Shown here: piece by piece, positions 1 to 3,461 of the stretch
Layout: each line of letters opens with the position of its first letter
Position numbering within the stretch: the first letter of the stretch is position 1
Assembly (NCBI GenBank): GCA_016200385.1
Contig: JACQEV010000334.1
Location: 1-5,303, forward strand
DNA: 5,303 nucleotides
From: Candidatus Methylomirabilota bacterium
Lineage (GTDB): Bacteria > Methylomirabilota > Methylomirabilia > Methylomirabilales > Methylomirabilaceae
Direction of reading: 5' to 3'
The notes under the pieces: generated by a model
Seen by the model: the letters and a program-made list of their open reading frames with translations, nothing else
Databases searched by the model: none
Told to the model about the DNA's origin: nothing
Program-made: the position numbers and the translations under genes

Positions 1-175
1 CAGGTGCTGGAGCCGCTGCGACCTGCTCCTTAGAAGAGGCCGACGCTTTCTCTTTCACGGCCGCCTGCTCCGCTCCCTTTGCGGGCGCACCCCGGTTCCA
101 CAGGGAGCAGCCGGAGAGGAAACAGGCCGCAACCAGGAGGATCGCGCCGCCGCTTCCGTGCAACAATGACTTCAT
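1..175 (-). CDS. Putative lipoprotein, N-terminal part (runs off the left edge)
   Basis: The frame opens with ATG at 175 and stays open for 58 codons to the window edge. Residues 1-23 look like a type II (lipoprotein) signal peptide: a Lys at position 2, a hydrophobic stretch (AILLVAACFL), then the lipobox L20-S21-G22-C23. Cys23 would be lipidated and become the mature N-terminus after LspA cleavage. The following 35 residues are rich in Ala, Lys and Glu, with Ser and Pro, and look like a flexible linker tethering a domain outside the window. An AAGGGG sequence about 12 nt upstream of the ATG is a plausible but distant ribosome site. The nearest gene upstream on this strand is the tRNA, about 385 bp away, with repeat DNA between. 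The function of the missing domain cannot be judged. The signal peptide call is firm; its identity is open. Confidence 0.72.
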   Translation of the reverse strand, partial: MKSLLHGSGGAILLVAACFLSGCSLWNRGAPAKGAEQAAVKEKASASSKEQVAAAPAP

Positions 176-559
176 ACGCGGGTAAAGCCCCTTGATCCAG
201 CCTTTACAAGCTGTTTGCGTCATTCCTAGGAGCAGGACTCCTCGCGCGTCTTTGCGAGGCTAAAGAAGCTTTCGGTCATTTCGAGGAGCACTGCGATGAA
301 GTAACCTGGCCTGAAAGGCCATTCCGACCGAAGGGAGGAATCTCAGGGGGATTGCGCAGCCTGCCCCGAGCACTGCCGAGGGGGCGGAGCCTCGCAACGA
401 CACTTCGTGTCGGATTGCCGCGCTCCTTTCAGTCGCTCGCAATAACGATGAAAGGTACGCCGCGCGTCCCGTCTCGCCTGGCGTTATAGCAGCCTGAGTG
501 TAGGTGAGGGAACAGGGGACACAATGCGAGGTTGGGAAGCGAAAGTGGCTCTTCAATGA
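176..559. other. Gene-free, repeat- and hairpin-rich spacer
   Basis: No convincing gene lies here. From left to right it holds the lipoprotein leader, a hairpin at 240-259 (CCTCGC/GCGAGG with an 8-nt loop), a degenerate inverted-repeat element (274-447, listed separately) and a low-feature stretch at 448-559 next to the tRNA 3' end. The start of the hairpin zone (TCATTCCTAGGAGC, about 220-233) resembles the element start at 276 (TCATTTCGAGGAGC), so a partial second copy may be present. No T-run terminator for the tRNA is visible. Confidence 0.6.
274..447. repeat. Degenerate inverted-repeat element of the CGTCATTGCGAG family
   Basis: The left end GGTCATTTCGAG (274-285) and right end CTCGCAATAACG (436-447) are imperfect inverted repeats, agreeing at 9 of 12 positions. 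They match the perfect termini of the element at 3314-3461, so the two are probably members of one family. Inside are two small perfect hairpins: TGGCCT-GAA-AGGCCA at 307-321 and CGACAC-TTC-GTGTCG at 398-412. The AATCTC and GGATTGC phrases typical of such palindromic repeats are also present. The element is 174 bp, too short to encode a transposase, and would be mobilised only in trans, if at all. Confidence 0.6.
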
Positions 560-636
560 TGGTGGCGGTGACTGGACTCGAACCAGTGACTCCGCGGATA
601 TGAGCCGCGTGCTCTGACCGACTGAGCTACACCGCC
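560..636 (-). tRNA. tRNA with CAT anticodon, probably elongator tRNA-Met
   Basis: The complete cloverleaf reads on the minus strand. The 7-bp acceptor stem GGCGGTG/CACCGCC is perfect. The D arm is GCTC/GAGC. The anticodon stem is CGCGG/CCGCG around the loop CTCATAT, giving anticodon CAT. The T arm is ACTGG/CCAGT with loop TTCGAGT. The discriminator base is A and the CCA end is encoded in the DNA (560-562). The paired G1-C72 end argues against initiator tRNA, which in bacteria carries a mismatch there. The remaining alternative is tRNA-Ile2, which has the same CAT anticodon modified to lysidine; elongator Met is more likely on general resemblance, but the sequence alone does not settle it. A sigma-70-type promoter lies about 110 bp upstream, with a terminator-like hairpin in between. 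Confidence 0.95.
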
Positions 637-690
637 ATGATAGTGCCCGGCAGCAAAGGTTGCAGTAGAACTTGTAGAGAGGCGCCCGCG

Positions 691-729
691 GTGAAAAAAG
701 AAAAACAGGGAAATCTACTCTCCCTGTTT
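691..729 (-). terminator. Terminator- or attenuator-like hairpin with T-run, minus strand
   Basis: On the minus strand a 9-bp perfect stem, AAACAGGGA/TCCCTGTTT (729-721 with 711-703), encloses a 9-nt loop. It is followed by a T-rich run (TTTTTCTTTTTTC, 705-693), which is the layout of an intrinsic terminator. It lies only about 15-50 nt downstream of the start site predicted from the minus-strand promoter at 750-778, and before the tRNA. It could therefore end a very short transcript or attenuate transcription into the tRNA. The stem is only moderately GC-rich, so its efficiency is uncertain. Confidence 0.65.
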
Positions 730-749
730 CCCCAGCGGGTTTCTATCAT

Positions 750-778
750 TTTGTACGGTATCTCCCAACTAATGTCAA
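750..778 (-). promoter_or_regulatory. Sigma-70-type promoter facing the tRNA
   Basis: The minus strand carries a consensus -35 TTGACA (778-773), a 17-bp spacer and the -10 TACAAA (755-750), which matches four of six consensus positions. Transcription would start near 743 and run towards the tRNA at 636. The nearby hairpin with T-run lies inside the predicted leader. Confidence 0.55.
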
Positions 779-822
779 GGAGTCTTTTCCGAAGGCATCG
801 GCGATAGGAATAATCAAATGTG

Positions 823-851
823 TTGACACACCGCGTCGCATCGAATACAAT
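823..851 (+). promoter_or_regulatory. Near-consensus sigma-70-type promoter of the ABM-like gene
   Basis: The -35 TTGACA (823-828) is perfect, the spacer is exactly 17 bp, and the -10 TACAAT (846-851) matches five of six consensus positions. The predicted start near 858 leaves a leader of about 90 nt before the ATG at 949. This is the strongest promoter visible in the window and suggests a well-expressed housekeeping gene. Confidence 0.8.
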
Positions 852-938
852 GCCGTTGACTGAAGTCCTGCCACGGGAGTTCCTCGGTCGTCTGAGTCGT
901 TCAGGTCACCTGGAATCCCATTAACAATCATTCAATCT

Positions 939-945
939 GGAGGAG
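939..945 (+). promoter_or_regulatory. Strong Shine-Dalgarno site fixing the start at 949
   Basis: GGAGGAG lies with its GGAGG core five nucleotides before ATG at 949. No other start codon in this frame has a comparable site, so it decides the start of the ABM-like protein. Confidence 0.85.
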
Positions 946-948
946 ATC

Positions 949-1266
949 ATGTTCGCAAGAAAGGTGTGTCTGAAGCTGCGTCCGGGAATGGCCGTGGCGT
1001 ATTCTCGGATGCTGGAGAACGAAATCATCCCGATCCTACGGGAGCAGAAGGGGTTTAACGACGAGATTTCGTTCGTCTCGGGTGAGCGCGGCGAGGCTGT
1101 GGCCATCAGCCTGTGGGACGCGGCCGATAGCGCAGAGGCGTATCATCGTGAGACGTACCCGGGCGTGCTGCGGGCGCTCGAAAGCTTGATCGACGGAGAG
1201 CCGCAGGTGAATACCTTCGCGGTCTCCAACTCGACCATCCACAAGATTCCAAACCTGCCTCGATAA
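949..1266 (+). CDS. ABM-like dimeric alpha/beta-barrel protein
   Basis: The product is a 105-residue soluble protein with no signal peptide. Its layout fits the dimeric alpha/beta-barrel (ferredoxin-like) fold of antibiotic biosynthesis monooxygenase (ABM) domains: an opening strand (FARKVCLKLRPG, 2-13), a helix (about 14-32, EIIPILREQKGF), a strand (NDEISFVSG), then the core strand and helix around EAVAISLWDAADSAEAY (49-65), and a closing strand near 86-99. The phrases REQKGF and SLWDAADSAEAY are typical of small ABM-like proteins. In the family such proteins act as dimers and include quinone-forming monooxygenases and haem-degrading enzymes. No haem ligand or catalytic set can be assigned here, so the substrate is unknown and the name antibiotic biosynthesis should not be taken literally. 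It appears monocistronic, with its own near-consensus promoter, and is convergent with the DUF72 gene. Confidence 0.82.
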   Translation: MFARKVCLKLRPGMAVAYSRMLENEIIPILREQKGFNDEISFVSGERGEAVAISLWDAADSAEAYHRETYPGVLRALESLIDGEPQVNTFAVSNSTIHKIPNLPR

Positions 1267-1301
1267 TCTTCCGAGCTGGGTGAGATCAAGCGAGGGCGAG
1301 A

Positions 1302-1375
1302 CCTTTCCCCCCTTCTTTTTCTTTCCACTGTGCTCCCCTCTCTGCCTTCCCCTCTCCCCCACCCAACCTCCCCTT
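1302..1375 (+). promoter_or_regulatory. C-rich, G-poor polypyrimidine tract (possible Rho-loading site)
   Basis: Of these 74 bases 67 are pyrimidines and only three are G; the first 25 are all pyrimidines. It begins 35 bp after the stop codon of the ABM-like gene. C-rich, G-poor RNA is what the termination factor Rho loads onto, so in the plus-strand transcript this could stop read-through into the convergent DUF72 gene. This role is inferred from composition only. Confidence 0.4.
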
Positions 1376-1387
1376 ACAAAGGGGAGG
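1367..1387. terminator. Hairpin between convergent genes, probable terminator
   Basis: A 9-bp perfect stem, CCTCCCCTT/AAGGGGAGG, closes on a 3-nt loop (ACA). On the plus strand it is followed after a few bases by TCTTTT, a weak T-run. On the minus strand it begins 8 bp after the DUF72 stop codon but has no T-run. It probably terminates the plus-strand gene and may stabilise the 3' end of the minus transcript. CCTCCCCTT-type palindromes also occur as dispersed repeats in bacteria, so it could be a repeat put to that use. Confidence 0.55.
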
Positions 1388-1395
1388 AGGTCTTT

Positions 1396-2343
1396 TCAGC
1401 ACAGGACGCCTTGCTTGCGCTTCGCCTCTTCAACAACTTCAATCGTCTTGACTGCGTCTTTGATTGCCGGAAACGCCTTGACGAACTCCTCACTCACCGT
1501 GGCGGTGGCCGGCATTCCAATTTGGCGGGCCATCATCAAGGCATTCGCCGGCGCCTGACCTCGCACATGATTGTTGAAGTAGATCAGGATCTTGGCCCGT
1601 CCTGTTGCCGCGATTTCCCGAACCCGCTTTGCGAAGGGCCCCAACTCTTCTTCTGAATAGAGGTAATCGTACCGCTCCTCGGCCGTCTCGTGCTTCCTCC
1701 ACTTCTCCCGGTTCCTGCCGTGAAAGCGCAGGTACATCAGCTCCTGCGGCTCCAGCTCCTGCTTGATCGTGCTCTTGAATTCCGGCATGTCGGTGAAGGC
1801 CCATCCTGCGCCAGAGGAAGCCAGCAGTGCCTTGGTGTCATCAGTATACTCACTCCAGGAGACATGGCGCAGCTCGACCGCCACGGGGTAGTCCTTGAAC
1901 TGCGTCAGGATCGTCGAGAGGACCTCTTGATGCTGAGGCGTTCTCGCAAACCACTCTGAGAACTGAACCAGCAGGCACGCGAGCTTGCCTTCTTCAGCGA
2001 TCGGGTTAATGCCTCGCCTGAAATCGTCGTAATCCTGCTGCGTCACCTCCGGCTCGGCTCCGGTCGCCTTCTCGAACATTTCCGGATGGGTGAACTTCTG
2101 CCAGACTTTGATCGCGAACTCGAACTCCTGCGGGGTGATCTTGACCCAGGCCCTCGCTGTCCGAGGATCGATCAGTCGGTAAAAAGTTGAGTTCACCTCC
2201 ACGGTATTGAAGGCCTTGCTGTACAGCTCCAACTCGTTCTTCGCCTTCGACGGATAGAAGATGCCGTTCCAGGTTCCCTCTCCCTTGGGGTAGGACCAGC
2301 CTGACGTGCCTACCCGTACATGCTGCTCAACGTCCTCGTTCAT
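1396..2343 (-). CDS. DUF72 domain protein (YecE family)
   Basis: The 315-residue cytoplasmic protein fits the DUF72/YecE family along its length, with a size at the upper end of normal. Family signatures appear in order: VGTSGWSYP (11-19), FNTVEVNSTFYR (45-56), the FEFAIKVWQKFTH segment (74-86), LLVQFSEWF (124-132), VAVELRHVSW (154-163), YLRFHGRN (204-211) and IYFNNHVRGQAPANA (254-268). Known structures of the family are TIM-barrel-like; the conserved Glu, Arg, His and Asn residues in these motifs suggest a binding or catalytic pocket, but the reaction is not established. The start at 2343 is supported by GAGGAG (2351-2346) just upstream, with short spacing. It is the last of three leftward genes, 78 bp after the DUF4412-like gene, with a GC-rich repeat hairpin in the gap. 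The family is certain; the function is not. Confidence 0.93.
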   Translation of the reverse strand: MNEDVEQHVRVGTSGWSYPKGEGTWNGIFYPSKAKNELELYSKAFNTVEVNSTFYRLIDPRTARAWVKITPQEFEFAIKVWQKFTHPEMFEKATGAEPEVTQQDYDDFRRGINPIAEEGKLACLLVQFSEWFARTPQHQEVLSTILTQFKDYPVAVELRHVSWSEYTDDTKALLASSGAGWAFTDMPEFKSTIKQELEPQELMYLRFHGRNREKWRKHETAEERYDYLYSEEELGPFAKRVREIAATGRAKILIYFNNHVRGQAPANALMMARQIGMPATATVSEEFVKAFPAIKDAVKTIEVVEEAKRKQGVLC

Positions 2344-2355
2344 CTCTCCTCATTA

Positions 2356-2393
2356 GCCCTGCCCAAAGAGGGCGCAGCAAGCAGCGCCCCTAC
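2356..2393 (+). repeat. GC-rich palindromic repeat module, copy 1
   Basis: This 38-bp module matches the reverse complement of 3374-3412 at 35 positions: 11 at one end (GCCCTGCCCAA) and 24 at the other (GGGCGC to CCCCTAC), with a 3- versus 4-nt difference between. Its core GGGCGC-AGCAAGCA-GCGCCC folds into a 6-bp GC hairpin. It fills half the gap between the DUF4412-like and DUF72 genes and, read on the minus strand, is followed by CTCTTTGG, so it might reduce read-through. No larger element is seen around this copy. Confidence 0.8.
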
Positions 2394-2421
2394 ACATCGG
2401 GGATGTAATACTGTGTCCACG

Positions 2422-3273
2422 TTAGTGTTGCATCATCTCCGGGAATGTCTTCCGCGCGAACCCGGCGGGGGGTTGAAACTCTGTCGCCGGGACCGTCCGG
2501 GTTTCCGCTTTGACAACCTCGACAGTGACTCTACCATCGCTTTGGTGCACCGTTCGGACCGGATACCCCTCGTTGGCCAACTTCCATGCCGGATCATCTC
2601 CTCGGAACCCGCGTTGTCGCTGCCCACGGCCGCAACGCGGCGCCAGCTTGGCCATCTCAGCCGCGAACTTCTCGAGCTTTTGCGGGTCCAGCTCTCGCCA
2701 GGCGGCGATGCCCTTGGCGAGCCAGAGCTCCGATTCTGGCTTCCCATCGATCAGGACGTCGTAGCGAACAGCCTGGTATCCCGCGATCGTGGCCTGCTGG
2801 CCGGTCTTCCGCAGCTCGACTTTTGGCTCCTGGCAGTCCACTGTTGTCGGCTGGCTCTTGGGCATATGGGAGCGCATCATCTCCTCCATCATCTTGCGCT
2901 GCTCGGGCGGCATGTCTTTCATGCTCTCCTTCATTTGTTCCATCGCTTTCGCCACATGTTCCGACGCCGCTTCCATTGCGCCCTGCATCACCTGCCCGAA
3001 CTCCTGAACTGTAGTAGTAGTGTATTGCCGCTTCACGTAATCCACCTGGGTGATGGTCTGGGCGTTCAAGTCCAGGATGAATGTTGTGACCGGTTCCCCA
3101 TCCGCTCCCAGCATGAGGGTCTTCATCCGGTTGGCCTGCAGTACCACCTGCTGCCGGGCCCCTTCGCCAGCACCCTTTGTCACCTGATCGATGACCCACC
3201 CCGCTTTGGCGGGAACTGGCCAGAGGATGGTGCTCGCGATGATCGTGCCTGCAATTACACGAGAGAGCAACAT
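2422..3273 (-). CDS. Secreted DUF4412-like protein with Met-rich segment
   Basis: The product has 283 residues. Residues 1-24 form a typical Sec signal peptide (positive Arg5, hydrophobic core, ending PVPAKA), with likely cleavage after Ala24, placing the mature protein in the periplasm. The pattern fits DUF4412-type proteins: an early strand-rich half recording residue use (VVLQANRMKTLM, FILDLNAQTITQVDYVKRQYTT, 43-87), a linker, then AGYQAVRYDVLIDGK...ELWLAKGI (164-189) and a closing VEVVKAETRTVPATEFQPPAGF (251-272). The linker (about 95-137) is highly charged and holds 13 Met in 43 residues, probably helical. Two Cys (147, 214) could form a disulfide. A very strong ribosome site precedes ATG 3273. 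It lies 42 bp after the polymerase stop and may be co-transcribed. No enzymatic motif is visible; the biological role is unknown. Confidence 0.82.
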   Translation of the reverse strand: MLLSRVIAGTIIASTILWPVPAKAGWVIDQVTKGAGEGARQQVVLQANRMKTLMLGADGEPVTTFILDLNAQTITQVDYVKRQYTTTTVQEFGQVMQGAMEAASEHVAKAMEQMKESMKDMPPEQRKMMEEMMRSHMPKSQPTTVDCQEPKVELRKTGQQATIAGYQAVRYDVLIDGKPESELWLAKGIAAWRELDPQKLEKFAAEMAKLAPRCGRGQRQRGFRGDDPAWKLANEGYPVRTVHQSDGRVTVEVVKAETRTVPATEFQPPAGFARKTFPEMMQH

Positions 3274-3279
3274 GCCGAA

Positions 3280-3288
3280 ACCTCCTTT
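3280..3288 (-). promoter_or_regulatory. Very strong Shine-Dalgarno site of the DUF4412-like gene
   Basis: On the minus strand AAAGGAGGT ends six nucleotides before ATG 3273, an almost perfect anti-16S match. It fixes the start and allows efficient re-initiation if the message is shared with the upstream polymerase gene. Confidence 0.85.
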
Positions 3289-3313
3289 CGCCGGGTTATT
3301 GAATCCTTGATAT

Positions 3314-3461
3314 CGTCATTGCGAGCGACCAACGGGAGCCTGGCAATCTCTTCTGAATTCGGATGGCGGATTCGTAGGGGCGCTGCTTGCTGCGCCCTTC
3401 CTTGGGCAGGGCAAGCCCTTCGACACCCCAGCCGTTCGTCGCTTCGCTTCTCGCAATGACG
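3314..3461. repeat. 148-bp inverted-repeat (MITE-like) element across the polymerase 3' end
   Basis: The left end CGTCATTGCGAG (3314-3325) and right end CTCGCAATGACG (3450-3461) are perfect 12-bp inverted repeats. The similarity continues inward (CGACCAACGG versus CGACGAACGG) after an 8-nt length difference. The interior carries the GCAGC-type module at 3374-3412, also found alone at 2356-2393, so the element is composite. No transposase frame and no clear target duplication are visible. The element is read in frame by the polymerase gene, giving its last 48 residues; the TGA stop lies within the left terminus (GCAATGACG read on the minus strand). A second, degenerate family member is at 274-447. 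Confidence 0.85.

Larger units (their letters stand above)
637..948. other. Divergent control region between the tRNA and the ABM-like gene
   Basis: This 312-bp stretch has no supportable protein gene. It holds two back-to-back sigma-70-type promoters, a minus-facing terminator-like hairpin and the roughly 90-nt leader of the plus-strand gene, which ends in a strong Shine-Dalgarno site. The promoters are about 45 bp apart and point away from each other, so a regulator bound between them could affect both, though I see no strong dyad operator. Confidence 0.6.

Noticed and set aside
274..447. CRISPR array
   Set aside because: The repeats are palindromic and unevenly spaced with no regular repeat-spacer pattern; no cas gene is present.
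260..556. 98-codon minus-strand open frame between lipoprotein and tRNA
   Set aside because: It is translated repeat DNA (inverted-repeat element and hairpins), has no supporting ribosome site and no recognisable domain.
746..931. 61-codon minus-strand open frame
   Set aside because: It overlaps both divergent promoters and the leader of the plus-strand gene, and has no Shine-Dalgarno site before its ATG.
858..948. Riboswitch in the leader of the ABM-like gene
   Set aside because: Only short weak dyads are visible and no known riboswitch core can be recognised.
1280..1656. Two plus-strand frames of 92 and 108 codons after the ABM-like gene
   Set aside because: They translate the polypyrimidine tract and then run antisense to the well-supported DUF72 gene; composition is Pro/Ser-rich with no domain.
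3289..3330. Separate promoter for the DUF4412-like gene
   Set aside because: TTGGTC and TATCAA-like hexamers exist but their spacing (about 14 bp) and match are poor; shared transcription with the polymerase gene is equally likely.
2320..3459. 379-codon plus-strand open frame
   Set aside because: It is antisense to the complete DUF4412-like gene, which has a signal peptide, family features and a near-perfect ribosome site. The long frame reflects codon bias on the opposite strand, and its ends are repeat DNA.
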